Assembly (NCBI GenBank): GCA_965222975.1
Contig: CBDCVJ010000050.1
Coordinates: forward strand, 62,001-126,000
Length of the DNA stretch: 64,000 nucleotides
Direction: 5' to 3'
Source of the DNA: UBA6168 sp965222975
GTDB taxonomy: Bacteria; Bacteroidota; Bacteroidia; Chitinophagales; Saprospiraceae
Shown here: positions 1 to 9,609 of the stretch, in pieces
How positions within the stretch are numbered: position 1 is the first letter of the stretch
Layout: the number at the start of each line of letters is the position of its first letter
The notes under the pieces: model-generated
What the model was told of the DNA's origin: nothing
Database searches by the model: none
The model's input: the letters and a program-made list of their open reading frames with translations, nothing else
Made by a program: the position numbers and the translations under genes

Positions 1-357
1 AAAGATGAAGTCCGTCAAACCGAGTCTGACTTTGCTGCTATGGCATCTGAAAAAGGAGTGCCAACCGCTTTTTTACATTTCGCTGCTGATCATGCGGTTT
101 TGAACCGCGATAATATGTTGATAAAAGGCAAGGCTACCATCGAAAACTATTTCCAAGAGCAGACACTTTCTGAAGTAAAACTCAATTGGAAACCCGAATT
201 CGTGGACGTGTCAACTTCAGGTGATTTGGCATATACATATGGGGAATTTACCTTTTCGGCAAAAAATCCCGATGGCGAAGCGATTGAATCGGGAGGCATT
301 TTTCATACCGTATGGAAACGGCAGGCAGACGGTAGTTGGAAATATGTGTGGGATTAA
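1..357 (+). CDS. NTF2-like / SnoaL-like (DUF4440-type) protein, 5' end missing
   Basis: The reading frame is open from the first base of the window, so the gene begins upstream; the first ATG inside the window (base 40) is probably internal. The visible 118 residues have the look of an NTF2/SnoaL fold: an early helix, then a strand-rich half, ending in the typical VWKRQADGSWKYVWD finish common in DUF4440-type proteins. Such proteins are small cytosolic or secreted cone-fold domains with ligand-binding or unknown roles, so no substrate can be named. It ends 113 bases before the next gene on the same strand. The fold is fairly sure; the function is unknown. Confidence 0.7.
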   Translation, partial: KDEVRQTESDFAAMASEKGVPTAFLHFAADHAVLNRDNMLIKGKATIENYFQEQTLSEVKLNWKPEFVDVSTSGDLAYTYGEFTFSAKNPDGEAIESGGIFHTVWKRQADGSWKYVWD

Positions 358-451
358 TACAGTTTTTTTAGTTTGATTAGGCAAGCCTTTTTTACAATTA
401 TTCAGATTTTTTGCAAGTTATTTTTGCCTGAAATAATTCAAATTAAGTTTT

Positions 452-467
452 AAATCTAAAATCTAAT
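452..467 (+). repeat. Short word repeat in front of the gene at 471
   Basis: Two copies of the heptamer AAATCTA plus AT end four bases before the ATG at 471. The same words return at 39176-39196. It belongs to the class of heptamer arrays seen in front of several genes here. Confidence 0.5.
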
Positions 468-470
468 TCT

Positions 471-1004
471 ATGAAAAAATCTTTAGCTTTTACATTGTTT
501 TTTGCATTTAGCCAATTGGTATTTGGGCAAGATGCAAACTTTGACACCGGCCTTGGGTTTGGTTTTCAGATCAATCAATTTCAACGGGATTTCGGAATGG
601 GTTTGTCTATTACCAGCCCTTATTTTGCCAGCAACAATGTTGCAGTACGGGCAAGAGGGCATGTCATGTTTCACGAACATCCCCAAGATGGCGAGACAGT
701 ATGGAGCCCTTATGGGAATGCTTCATTGGGTATAATTGGTGGATCAGGGATTATTCATCGTTTCATACGGTTGTATGGTGAGGGTGGCATAACCGGCCTT
801 TTTCCCAACAATAATTTTTCAGCAAAGGAATTTATTTTTGGGGGTTATGGTCTTTTTGGTTTCGAGTTTTATTTAAGCGACCATGCCAATTATTTCATTG
901 AAATTGGCGGCATAGGTACGGGGGCGACCGCAGACAAATTACCGGAAAAGCCCATTTATTCAAACGGATTAATGTTGAGTGTTGGGTACAGGGGAAATTT
1001 TTGA
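471..1004 (+). CDS. Small secreted, probably outer-membrane beta-barrel protein
   Basis: This 177-residue protein has a clear Sec signal peptide (MKKSLAFTLFFAFSQLVFGQ, cut after about residue 20). The rest is rich in Gly and aromatic residues in alternating patterns (for example GLGFGFQINQF, FGGYGLFGFEFYL), and ends in Phe (VGYRGNF), as many small outer-membrane barrels do. I do not recognise a named family, and a barrel is an inference from composition and the terminal aromatic. It stands alone: 113 bases after the NTF2-like gene and 438 bases before the permeases. Confidence 0.6.
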   Translation: MKKSLAFTLFFAFSQLVFGQDANFDTGLGFGFQINQFQRDFGMGLSITSPYFASNNVAVRARGHVMFHEHPQDGETVWSPYGNASLGIIGGSGIIHRFIRLYGEGGITGLFPNNNFSAKEFIFGGYGLFGFEFYLSDHANYFIEIGGIGTGATADKLPEKPIYSNGLMLSVGYRGNF

Positions 1005-1108
1005 CTATATTTAGTTGGACTTTTAGATCACCAAGTTAATTGGTACTTTCTATAATGCACTAAAATTAAGAAGTGAACTCTATTAGGTTTACTTAAGGAA
1101 TAAATATC

Positions 1109-1341
1109 CTAAGTAACGATCGAATAATAAATTCCCGATTTTAGGGTGAATTATTTTGGTCTTAGATTTTCTTTAAAAGAAGGAGCATTGTTGATACTAT
1201 GACTGATTTTAAAGGAAAAAATAAGGATGAATGAACGATCCCGCAGGGTGAATGTCCGAGGACATTCAAGAGAATGAACCGCATGCGGATGGGATGCCGA
1301 ATCAGCGTAAAACGGGAAGTTATTATTTGATCGTTACTAAG
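1109..1341. repeat. Palindromic element N: 30-bp outer inverted repeat with inner hairpin
   Basis: Bases 1112-1142 and 1309-1338 are inverted repeats agreeing at 28 of 30 positions plus one extra base (left arm begins AGTAACGATC). Between them lies a small hairpin GAATGTCC/GGACATTC (1250-1257 / 1260-1267). The pentamer CTAAG occurs at 1109-1113 and 1337-1341, directly outside TAACGATC/GATCGTTA, as a target-site duplication would. The element fills most of the 438-base gap before the first permease and ends 101 bases before its start. Confidence 0.65.
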
Positions 1342-1442
1342 CAAGCTTAATTTTTCCGATAGTTTTGAGCTTTCGGGAAGTCATTTGTTTTAAGTCCAAA
1401 TCAAAAAGATAGAAAATTCACTACTGTTTAAATCAAAATGAT

Positions 1443-3836
1443 ATGTTCCGTAACCATTTTAAGATCGCCATCCGCAACCTCACCAAAAACAGTTTCTTTT
1501 CTCTTTTAAACCTGACAGGCTTGGCCGTTGGCATTGCCGTTTCACTGGCACTGATGTTATTTGTGAAAGAGGAATTGTCATTTGATAAATACCACAGTAA
1601 AGCGTCGAATATTTACCGGGCAGCTCTTGATGTCAGTTTTGATGACATGCATGAAAAATGGGCAAGCGCACCTAATATTGCGGGGCCCGTTTTCTCAGAA
1701 GAGATATCTGAGGTCCAAGGCTATTGCCGGTTCCTGCACCACAATTTTGGCAAAACCGCTTTTCTACATTTGAACGGAGACAACTTCGCCGAAAAAAAAT
1801 TCTATTGGGTGGACAACAGTGTTTTCGACCTATTTGATATCCCGCTCTTGCAAGGCGACCCAAGAACAGCCCTCAGCCGACCCAACAAGGTAGTTTTGAG
1901 CGAACAAACTGCCCGTAAAATATTTGGCAACCTCAATCCAATGGGACAGGTTATCAAATTGGACAATGACCGTGAATTGGAGGTCTCGGGCGTATTTAAG
2001 GAGTTTCCTGACAACTCCATTTTCGAATGCAATGTGATGGGATCTTTTGTCTCCCAGAATTGGGCCGCCAAAAGGCTTGTTTGGAGCAATTGCAGTTTTG
2101 AAACCTATCTCCTCCTGCATCCCGACGCTGACCCTACTGAGGTTGAAGAAAAAATGGCCGATGTGCTAGATGGGCAGGTTAAAAAAGAGGAGCAGTGGTT
2201 CTCATTTTGGTTGCAACCTTTCACCGATGTTCATCTGTATTCGCAGGGCATGGCTTTCAGTAATAGTACCCGCCTTGGCGACATCCGACAAGTACGGTTA
2301 TTATGTGCCTTGGCCCTGGCTGTTTTGTTGTTGGCCTGCTTCAATTATGTCAACATGACAACTGCTCGTTCCCAACATAGGTTTAAAGAAGTGGGCATCA
2401 ATAAGACTTTGGGTGCCAGCACTGGGCAAATGATCCGGCGTTTTTATGTGGAAACGGGCATTCTCGTAGCGGCTGCAATGGTCACTGGTATCTTGCTCCT
2501 CGAAATGGCTATGCCGCTTTTTGAAGGCATTGTTGAAAAGGATATGACTATTCTTGACATCCTGCAATCCAGGTGGGTTTGGGGTTTGCCAGCTACTTGG
2601 GCATTGGTAACTTTAGGTGCAGGTCTTTACCCAGCACTGTTCCTTTCTTCTTTTTCCCCTAAGAAATTATTATCCCCGGTCCAGCAAGGCATGACAGGTA
2701 CTAATTTTTTCCGTAAAACATTGGTAGTCAGCCAATTTGTTGTTTGCGTGGCGTTGATAGCGGGGGCGTTGGTATTTAACCGCCAATTGGATTTTATCAG
2801 CAATAAAAAATTAGGTTTCGAACCTGAGCAAGTTCTGGCGATCACTACTTCCGCAGCAGAAAGTACCGATCAGGTATCCTCCTTTATAAATGACATATCC
2901 ACCTTACCGGCAGTCCTGAATGCATGCAGGTCGCAAGCATACCCAGGTGTGGATGCCGCCGGGTACAGCATGTCCAAACCTGGTCAACCTGATAAATCGA
3001 TATTGGTAGGTTCTTGTCGGGTGTCGCCCGGCTTTGAGGAAGTTCTTGGTTTGAAATATTTAGCAGGCAAAACCTTGCCCTCCAAAACAAGGGAAGACAC
3101 AACTGTTCAAATTGTATTGAACGAAGCAGCCATTGAATTCCTTGGCTACACTCCTGAGGAAGCCATTGGCAAACAAGTACCCGATCTTTACAATGGCCGT
3201 TCGGCCACCATAGTCGGAGTGGTTGAAGACTTCCACTTCCAAAGCCTACATTCCTCAATAGCGCCGTTTTCCTTTACTAATGGAAACCGGCTCGGTGGAA
3301 GGCCCTATACCCTGATAAAACTGCAAACCGATGCACTCAAATCCACCATGAAGCAATTGGAAGCATCTTTTAGTAAACATATCCCCACTTCTGCTTTTGA
3401 ATATGCCTTTTTGGATGAACACCTTGATCAACTTTACGTTGGAGAAAAACGCCTTTCAAAAGTGGTGATGATTTTTACCTTACTTGCCATTTTTATCAGT
3501 TGCATTGGGTTGTTTGGTTTGGCCGCTTCCACCACGGAGAAACGCACTAAGGAGATTGGAATCCGCAAAGTGCTGGGAGCGACGACCGCTGGGCTGGTTG
3601 GTTTGTTATCAAAAGATTTTATCAAATTGGTGCTGATTGCATTGGTAATAGCCTCCCCACTGGCTTGGTTCCTTATGGATCACTGGCTGGCTGATTTTGC
3701 CTACCGGATTGATATACCGTGGTGGGTATTTGCAACGGCAGGATTACTGGCGGTAGGGGTTGCTTTTTTAACGGTTAGTTACCAAAGTGTAAAAGCGGCT
3801 TTGTCAAATCCAGTTGATTCTTTGCGGAGCGAATAA
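1443..3836 (+). CDS. ABC transporter permease, MacB/FtsX type (1 of 3)
   Basis: A 797-residue inner-membrane protein of the double FtsX/MacB permease type common in Bacteroidota. It starts with the usual MFRNHFKIAIRNLTKN and a first membrane helix (about 20-40). A periplasmic MacB_PCD-like domain follows (about 40-270), then three helices with the FtsX core (about 285-425), a second periplasmic domain and a second FtsX core (about 675-790) with GIRKVLGA and the closing NPVDSLRSE. Such proteins move or mechanically handle lipids, peptides or drugs with a separate ATPase. No ATPase gene adjoins; the nearest is the ftsE-like gene at 26624. Substrate unknown. Confidence 0.9.
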   Translation: MFRNHFKIAIRNLTKNSFFSLLNLTGLAVGIAVSLALMLFVKEELSFDKYHSKASNIYRAALDVSFDDMHEKWASAPNIAGPVFSEEISEVQGYCRFLHHNFGKTAFLHLNGDNFAEKKFYWVDNSVFDLFDIPLLQGDPRTALSRPNKVVLSEQTARKIFGNLNPMGQVIKLDNDRELEVSGVFKEFPDNSIFECNVMGSFVSQNWAAKRLVWSNCSFETYLLLHPDADPTEVEEKMADVLDGQVKKEEQWFSFWLQPFTDVHLYSQGMAFSNSTRLGDIRQVRLLCALALAVLLLACFNYVNMTTARSQHRFKEVGINKTLGASTGQMIRRFYVETGILVAAAMVTGILLLEMAMPLFEGIVEKDMTILDILQSRWVWGLPATWALVTLGAGLYPALFLSSFSPKKLLSPVQQGMTGTNFFRKTLVVSQFVVCVALIAGALVFNRQLDFISNKKLGFEPEQVLAITTSAAESTDQVSSFINDISTLPAVLNACRSQAYPGVDAAGYSMSKPGQPDKSILVGSCRVSPGFEEVLGLKYLAGKTLPSKTREDTTVQIVLNEAAIEFLGYTPEEAIGKQVPDLYNGRSATIVGVVEDFHFQSLHSSIAPFSFTNGNRLGGRPYTLIKLQTDALKSTMKQLEASFSKHIPTSAFEYAFLDEHLDQLYVGEKRLSKVVMIFTLLAIFISCIGLFGLAASTTEKRTKEIGIRKVLGATTAGLVGLLSKDFIKLVLIALVIASPLAWFLMDHWLADFAYRIDIPWWVFATAGLLAVGVAFLTVSYQSVKAALSNPVDSLRSE

Positions 3837-3976
3837 ACGATAGTCACCAAAAAACCGCACACCTCTCGTCCAAATCCGAACACCGTTCCTTTTGTAAAAA
3901 TGGCATAACCCATTGAAAATCAACCCTATCCCCATGTGGCATATCCCTTGCGTTTCCTCCCCGAAAACAGATTATT

Positions 3977-6397
3977 ATGTTCCTAAACCACTTCAAACTG
4001 GCCATCCGCCATCTTTTCTCTGACAAACAGGGCACGTCGATTCACTTGCTTGGTCTAGCCGTCGGCATTACAGGTTTTTTACTATTGCTGCAATATGCCT
4101 TTTTTGAAAAAAGCTACGACCGTCACCACGAGCGGGCAACAGACCTTTACCGCATCACGGCGGATATTAAGCGAGACGGAGAACAGGTGGTGGAGTCGGC
4201 AACTACCTATCTGGCTCTGCCACCTGCACTAAAAAGTGATTTTCCGGAAATAGAAAATTACACCCGATTGATGGGTTCAGAAGGCTTGTTTTCCATTGGT
4301 GAAAAACGCTTTAGGGAGGAAATGTTTTTTTACGCAGATAGCTCTTTACTCAACCTGTTCAAAATGCCACTTGTGGAAGGCGATCCTGCCACAGCATTGG
4401 CAGCGCCCAACAGCGCTGTTATTTCGGAATCGGCGGCTCTGCGTTTTTTTGGTACAACCGATTGTGTTGGGCAGCATTTAGAATTACAAAATTGGGGGCC
4501 TCAACGTGACTATGTGGTGACAGGCGTAATGGTCGATTTGCCCGGCAACACACACATGCAAAGTGACGTTTTCCTATCCATGTCCACCTTTCTGCAAACG
4601 CTTGGATTCCTATCGGAATGGGGTTGGCGGGATTTTTACAACTACTTGCTTATCCAACCTGACCGAGCTGCTGAACTGGAACGCAAGATGAACCTGACTG
4701 ATTATGTAGCTGACCATTATCCCCGTTATCGGGAACTCGGGATTGACATCCAATTGCACCTCCAACCTGTCACCGACATTCACTTGCACAGCGACCTTAG
4801 CCTCGAAATGGAAGCCAATGGCAATGCCCAATCCGTCAACCTTCTTCTCATCATTGGACTGTTCATTCTGATTATGGCCTGGGTCAATTACATCAACTTG
4901 ACCACTGCAAAAGCCGTCACGAGGGCCAAAGAGGTCGGCGTACGGAAAACCATCGGTGCTGGGCGCAAAGACCTTATCTATCAGTTCCTCACCCAAAGCC
5001 TTGTACTGAATGGCATGGCACTCATCCTGTCCTTCATTTTGGTGGAAGCCATCCAACCTTTCTTCCACCAATTAGTTGGCAAAGACATGGACTTTCAGTG
5101 GGGGCAAGACCCTGCACTATTGGCTGGGATAGCGGCTATTGCCATTGGCGGACTTCTGTTGAGCAGTGCTTACCCAGCATTCGTGCTGTCGGGTTTTTCG
5201 CCCAAAACCATTTTTAGTGGTTGGAATAACGACGGTAAAACGGGTGGTGCGTTTTTGCGTAAGTCGCTGATAGTGTTTCAGTTTGGCATGTCCATTTTGT
5301 TGATTGCTGGTACGCTGACGGTATTCCAGCAGTTGCAGTTCATGCAACAGAAAGACCTCGGTATGGACATTTCCCAAACCCTCTGTGTGCGGACTCCAAC
5401 CATCGAACAGGGTGATTCACTTCTGACCAACAAGCTACACTTAATCAAAGACCGACTCCGCCAACACCCAAACATTGAGGGGGTGACTGCCAGTCACCTT
5501 GTACCGGGGGATGAGTACCTTTGGGTACCGGGTATTCGAAAGCTATCTGAAGGCGTTGACGATAACAACACCCGAATCATTCACCTCAACCCAATTGACG
5601 AGACGTTTATCCCACAATTTGGTTTGAAAATGCTGGCAGGCAGGAACTTCCGTGCAGAAGAAACGGGTGTGACTAATTCTATGATTTTCACCAAAACTGC
5701 CTGTCAGGCATTGGGTTATGAAGACCCAGAAGAAGCCCTGGGCGAGCAATATATCACAATGGGCGATACTTTTTCCGTGGTTGGGATTTCAAGCGACTAC
5801 CAGCAATGGGGCTTTCAAAAAACTGCTGGGGATTATGTGTTCATCAACCAAGAGCGGGTCATCCGCAAGCTGTCCATTAAGGCCGCTCCAGATGACCTTC
5901 CAGCCACTTTAGATTATGTCAAGAAAGCTTACCTCGATGTTTTTCCTACCGAGGTATTCGAGCATTTTTTCCTCGACCGTCATTTTGCAAAACAATACGC
6001 AGCCGATGAAAAATTTGGACAAATGGCTGGGTTGTTCGCTGGGCTTGCCATTTTTATCGCCTGCCTTGGCCTGTTGGGTTTATCACTTTTCATGGCGATG
6101 CGGAGGCAAAAAGAAATCGGTATCCGCAAAGTGCTGGGAGCAACAACTATAGGTCTGGTTGGCCTTTTATCGAAAGATTTTTTGAAACTGGTTACCGTCG
6201 CCCTCGTCATTGCCTCCCCGCTTACTTATTATTTTATGGAAAAATGGCTACAGGATTTTGCTTATCGGATCGATATTTCTTGGTGGGTATTTGTGTTAGC
6301 AGGTGTCCTTGCCATAGGGGTTGCTTTTTTGACGGTGGGATTTCAAAGCGTAAAGGCAGCGATGGCTAATCCAGTTGATTCATTGCGAAACGAATAA
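3977..6397 (+). CDS. ABC transporter permease, MacB/FtsX type (2 of 3)
   Basis: An 806-residue paralogue of the preceding gene with the same order of parts: helix at about 18-38, periplasmic domain, three-helix FtsX block near 290-430, second periplasmic domain, second FtsX block near 685-800. The last 120 residues (from EIGIRKVLGATT on) are much closer to the upstream paralogue than the periplasmic domains are. That fits a conserved coupling/membrane part and diverged periplasmic parts. It begins 140 bases after gene 1 and is probably cotranscribed. Substrate unknown. Confidence 0.9.
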   Translation: MFLNHFKLAIRHLFSDKQGTSIHLLGLAVGITGFLLLLQYAFFEKSYDRHHERATDLYRITADIKRDGEQVVESATTYLALPPALKSDFPEIENYTRLMGSEGLFSIGEKRFREEMFFYADSSLLNLFKMPLVEGDPATALAAPNSAVISESAALRFFGTTDCVGQHLELQNWGPQRDYVVTGVMVDLPGNTHMQSDVFLSMSTFLQTLGFLSEWGWRDFYNYLLIQPDRAAELERKMNLTDYVADHYPRYRELGIDIQLHLQPVTDIHLHSDLSLEMEANGNAQSVNLLLIIGLFILIMAWVNYINLTTAKAVTRAKEVGVRKTIGAGRKDLIYQFLTQSLVLNGMALILSFILVEAIQPFFHQLVGKDMDFQWGQDPALLAGIAAIAIGGLLLSSAYPAFVLSGFSPKTIFSGWNNDGKTGGAFLRKSLIVFQFGMSILLIAGTLTVFQQLQFMQQKDLGMDISQTLCVRTPTIEQGDSLLTNKLHLIKDRLRQHPNIEGVTASHLVPGDEYLWVPGIRKLSEGVDDNNTRIIHLNPIDETFIPQFGLKMLAGRNFRAEETGVTNSMIFTKTACQALGYEDPEEALGEQYITMGDTFSVVGISSDYQQWGFQKTAGDYVFINQERVIRKLSIKAAPDDLPATLDYVKKAYLDVFPTEVFEHFFLDRHFAKQYAADEKFGQMAGLFAGLAIFIACLGLLGLSLFMAMRRQKEIGIRKVLGATTIGLVGLLSKDFLKLVTVALVIASPLTYYFMEKWLQDFAYRIDISWWVFVLAGVLAIGVAFLTVGFQSVKAAMANPVDSLRNE

Positions 6398-6475
6398 ATA
6401 ATGTGAATGGCGAGCGGTGAATGGTGGATTTAAAATCCATTCCCCTCCTGCCAATCATCGCTCAACTTTAAAATC

Positions 6476-8911
6476 ATGTTCAAAAATTATTTTAAAACTG
6501 CTTGGCGCATCCTGTGGAGGAACAAATTGCAAACAGGTATCAATACAATTGGACTAGCCATTGGTATCGCTGGCTGCTTATCTGCTTTTTTATTAGTTGA
6601 ATACGAACTTGGATTCAATAGAGGAATAGTTGATGCCGATCGCATTTACAGGGTTTACACGCAGTACAATGGGCAGTTCTCAGGTGTCAATCCAGGTATT
6701 CCTACTGGTGTAAAGACCTTAGCCGCTATTGCACTTGAAGGTACAGAAGTTCAGTGTTTGCTGCATTCATTTACGGCACCGGTTACATTACCTGGAGAAT
6801 TCGATCAATCGGCTTTACGAAAACTGGAAAACCAAAAAGATATCATCATTACTGGCCCAGAGTATTTTGACCTCATTCAAAATTATGAATGGTTGGTAGG
6901 TGCACCCCGTCAATCTATGAGTGCCCCGTTTCAATTAGTTTTAACGGAAAGCAAAGCCAGGAAATATTTTGGTTTGAAAGATGCCAGGGAAGCTATGGGC
7001 CGAACTGTGATTTATAACGACTCACTTCGAATGACCGTTGCCGGGGTATTGAAAGACCCAGAGTTTCGTTCAGATTTTTTCTTCAATGATTTTATTTCGA
7101 TACAAACTGTTCTGAGCAGTTTCCTAAAAGACGAAATCCCTATTGATAAGTGGGGAGGAACCCGCAGTTCCGATCAGTTTTATATCAAAACCGTTGAAGG
7201 GGTATCTCAAGAAGCAATGGCTGATTTTCTGATGCCTTTAAATAAACGAAACGAGGGAGGAGAAGAAACTACTGACTTAAATAAAGAATTTAAATTGCAG
7301 CCCCTGGCAGACCTTCATTTCAATCAAGAATTGAGTATTTTCGATAGTAGTCAGTCAACTGTCCATAAACCCACCTTATACGGCTTGATCCTGGTCGCCG
7401 GATTGTTGCTGCTTTTGGCCGCTATCAATTTTATCAATTTGTCAACTGTACAAGCGACCATGCGCTCAAAGGAGACTGGTGTAAAGAAAGCCATAGGTGC
7501 TTCCCGAGGCCAGTTGCGCTGGCAATTTTTGATTGAAACTGGAATACTCACGGTGATGACAATCCCTGTCGCTATGGCTCTGTCAGAATTATCCATGCGA
7601 TATTTTTCAGAATATTTACCTGCGGGACTAATAATGGATTTTTGGTCTCTCAAAGTGTTAGCATTCTTAATCGGGGCCATTGTATTGATAACTTTTTTAG
7701 CAGGCTTGTACCCATCTTTTGTATTGTCTTCTTTCCATCCGGCCTTTGCTATCCAACAATCAAAAAGCGGGAGCATTGGGAAAAACTCGTCAAATCTGCG
7801 CAAAGGATTGATTGTATTTCAGTTTGTATTGGCTCAGGCATTTATCATCGGAGCTATCATGATTGGCCGACAAATGAACTTTATTTTGCAAAAGGATTTG
7901 GGTTTCAACGAAGAGTCAGTTGTCTATTTTTACAATTGGAGAGGAGGTGCTGCAAAAAAACAATTATTTAAAGATCGCCTGAAGCAGTTGCCTCAAGTCG
8001 CAGAAGTAGCTTTGCAAAATAAACCTCCAATGGAAAGTGGCTATCAAACCTCTGTTTTAGAATTTGCCAGAGATAGTGAGTTAATTGAATCTGAGGTTCA
8101 TTTTCGGTTTATTGATACTTCCTTTTTGCGCCTCTACAATATTGAATTATTGGCTGGGCGTAACGTTCTTCCTTCCGACACTATTAACGAATTCATTATC
8201 AATGAAACATTGGCCGAACAAATGGGCTATCCAACTCCTTTGGACGCTGTGGGCAATACTCTTGACTACAACGATAAGAAAGTTCCGATCACAGGTGTTG
8301 TAAAAGATTTTCACGTGCGCTCCTTCCACCATGCTATTCCACCCACAGTAATTACTGCAAGCAACAGGAATGCCTGGTCAGTAGCCGTGAAAATATCAAA
8401 TGGGGAACACTTTCCGACTGTAATGGAATCTATAAAACAGATTTGGATAGACGTGTATGCCGATGCAGAAATGCATCATCTTGTGTTCAATGATGCGATT
8501 GAAAAAATGTATGAATCGGAAGCACGCACCTCTAAATTAATCAACACCGCCACAGGGTTAGCCATTTTGGTATCTTGTCTTGGGCTATTTGGTTTGGCCT
8601 TTTTCACAGTAACCCAGCGATCAAAAGAAATCAGCATACGTAAAGTGCTTGGAGCTTCCATTATGCAAGTAGTTGGTTTGATTTCAAGAGACATAGTTAT
8701 TCTGGTATTAATAGCATTAATAATTGCCTCCCCAATCGCCTATTATTTTCTGGAAAATTGGTTGCAGGATTTTACCTATAGAATTGGTACGCCATGGTGG
8801 GTGTTTGCGGTTGCAGGCATCGTGGGGGTTAGTGTGGCATTTTTAACGGTAGGATTTCAAAGTTTGAAAGCGGCATTGGCCAATCCTGTAGAGTCATTGC
8901 GTAGTGAATAG
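6476..8911 (+). CDS. ABC transporter permease, MacB/FtsX type (3 of 3)
   Basis: An 811-residue third member of the array (start MFKNYFKTAWRILWRNK, first helix about 20-40, FtsX blocks near 300-440 and 690-805, end NPVESLRSE). It is the most diverged of the three in the periplasmic domains. It starts 78 bases after gene 2. All three lack an ATPase partner here, so they probably share one encoded elsewhere. The array most likely arose by tandem duplication. Confidence 0.9.
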   Translation: MFKNYFKTAWRILWRNKLQTGINTIGLAIGIAGCLSAFLLVEYELGFNRGIVDADRIYRVYTQYNGQFSGVNPGIPTGVKTLAAIALEGTEVQCLLHSFTAPVTLPGEFDQSALRKLENQKDIIITGPEYFDLIQNYEWLVGAPRQSMSAPFQLVLTESKARKYFGLKDAREAMGRTVIYNDSLRMTVAGVLKDPEFRSDFFFNDFISIQTVLSSFLKDEIPIDKWGGTRSSDQFYIKTVEGVSQEAMADFLMPLNKRNEGGEETTDLNKEFKLQPLADLHFNQELSIFDSSQSTVHKPTLYGLILVAGLLLLLAAINFINLSTVQATMRSKETGVKKAIGASRGQLRWQFLIETGILTVMTIPVAMALSELSMRYFSEYLPAGLIMDFWSLKVLAFLIGAIVLITFLAGLYPSFVLSSFHPAFAIQQSKSGSIGKNSSNLRKGLIVFQFVLAQAFIIGAIMIGRQMNFILQKDLGFNEESVVYFYNWRGGAAKKQLFKDRLKQLPQVAEVALQNKPPMESGYQTSVLEFARDSELIESEVHFRFIDTSFLRLYNIELLAGRNVLPSDTINEFIINETLAEQMGYPTPLDAVGNTLDYNDKKVPITGVVKDFHVRSFHHAIPPTVITASNRNAWSVAVKISNGEHFPTVMESIKQIWIDVYADAEMHHLVFNDAIEKMYESEARTSKLINTATGLAILVSCLGLFGLAFFTVTQRSKEISIRKVLGASIMQVVGLISRDIVILVLIALIIASPIAYYFLENWLQDFTYRIGTPWWVFAVAGIVGVSVAFLTVGFQSLKAALANPVESLRSE

Positions 8912-8922
8912 AAATAAGTAGA

Positions 8923-8970
8923 GAGGCTGTAATCTATGTGCCAATTACAACCCCTCAACATTTCTTTTTT
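8923..8970 (+). terminator. Possible terminator after the permease array
   Basis: An imperfect stem (GAGG-TGTAAT with ATTACA-CCTC, 8923-8956) is followed by a T-rich run (8961-8970). It lies 12 bases after the last permease stop. Confidence 0.45.
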
Positions 8971-8994
8971 CATTTCCTTAATACTAAGCTAAAT

Positions 8995-9121
8995 ACCTGA
9001 ACATATATAATCGACATTTTTTCGCTTTATTGCTATTGGCTATTAGCCTTTTACTTTTAGCTTTTAAAAGCCAATAGCTATTGGCATTTATAAAAAGTGT
9101 CGATTATTTCATTCAACCTAC
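8995..9121. repeat. Palindromic element M, copy 1
   Basis: The core is ATCGACATTTTTTCGC (9010-9025) answered by AAAAAGTGTCGAT (9092-9104). Inside lie heptamer words GCTATTG, GCTATTA, GCCTTTT and their inverse (9032-9087). A second copy at 62746-62888 shares both the ends (ACCTGAACATATATAATCGA and TGTCGATTATTTCATTCAACC) and the inside, so this is a dispersed element about 125 bp long. It ends 8 bases before the araC-type start codon. ACATATATAAT stands both at 9001-9011 and at 9120-9130. Confidence 0.75.
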
Positions 9122-9128
9122 ATATATA

Positions 9129-9548
9129 ATGAACTACGATAAAAAATACTTATATCAAAGAATCGTTAAGGCCAAAAATTTTATTGACAAAAATTATTTA
9201 AAGGCAATTCATCTTGATAAAATTTATGCGGAGGCTTGTTTCTCGAAATATCATTTTATTCGTTTATTTAAAATATCCTATGGTATTTCTCCTCATCAAT
9301 ATTTAATAAGGAAAAGAATTAATCACGCAAAAAATGAATTGAGGGAAACAGAAAAGCCAGTTTTCGAAATAGGTCAACATGTTGGTTTTGCAAGCCCAGC
9401 CTCTTTTTGTCATTTATTCAAAAAAACAACTTCCCTAACTCCTACCGAATATCGAAACAATGTCAGGGCAAAAGATCAAAAAAGAAAGGTTTCTCCTTTA
9501 AGCCAAGTTCCTGGTTGCTATGCCATCCTGCATGAAAAAATAAAATAG
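9129..9548 (+). CDS. AraC-family transcriptional regulator, DNA-binding domain only
   Basis: A 139-residue protein made of just the two helix-turn-helix motifs of the AraC/XylS family: an AraC core from about 10 to 110 with HLDKIYAEACFSKYHFIRLFK and the signature region IGQHVGFASPASFCHLFKK. No effector-binding domain is present, so it may act alone or as a downstream factor, like other short AraC proteins. The frame is open further upstream to 9081, but that part is read through the repeated element M, so I place the start at 9129. It lies 61 bases upstream of the VOC gene and may control it. Confidence 0.88.
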   Translation: MNYDKKYLYQRIVKAKNFIDKNYLKAIHLDKIYAEACFSKYHFIRLFKISYGISPHQYLIRKRINHAKNELRETEKPVFEIGQHVGFASPASFCHLFKKTTSLTPTEYRNNVRAKDQKRKVSPLSQVPGCYAILHEKIK

Positions 9549-9578
9549 CAATTTTCGACAATTCCCACCTAATTAAAG

Positions 9579-9608
9579 ATGCTATTTTTACGTCCTAAAA
9601 AATAGCAT
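9579..9608 (+). promoter_or_regulatory. Perfect hairpin one base before the VOC start codon
   Basis: ATGCTATTTTT (9579-9589) pairs fully with AAAAATAGCAT (9598-9608) around an 8-base loop; the ATG follows at 9610. In RNA it would put the ribosome-binding area in a stem. It could be a translational control site, an operator or chance. Confidence 0.4.
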
Positions 9609-9609
9609 T

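Noticed and set aside
1162..1344. Minus-strand frame of 60 codons
   Set aside because: It lies within palindromic element N with no protein-like features.
1443..8911. Antibiotic or bacteriocin export operon
   Set aside because: The permeases are generic, with no ATPase, membrane-fusion or peptide gene beside them.
9081..9128. N-terminal extension of the AraC-type regulator
   Set aside because: These codons lie in the repeated element M; the family start is at 9129.
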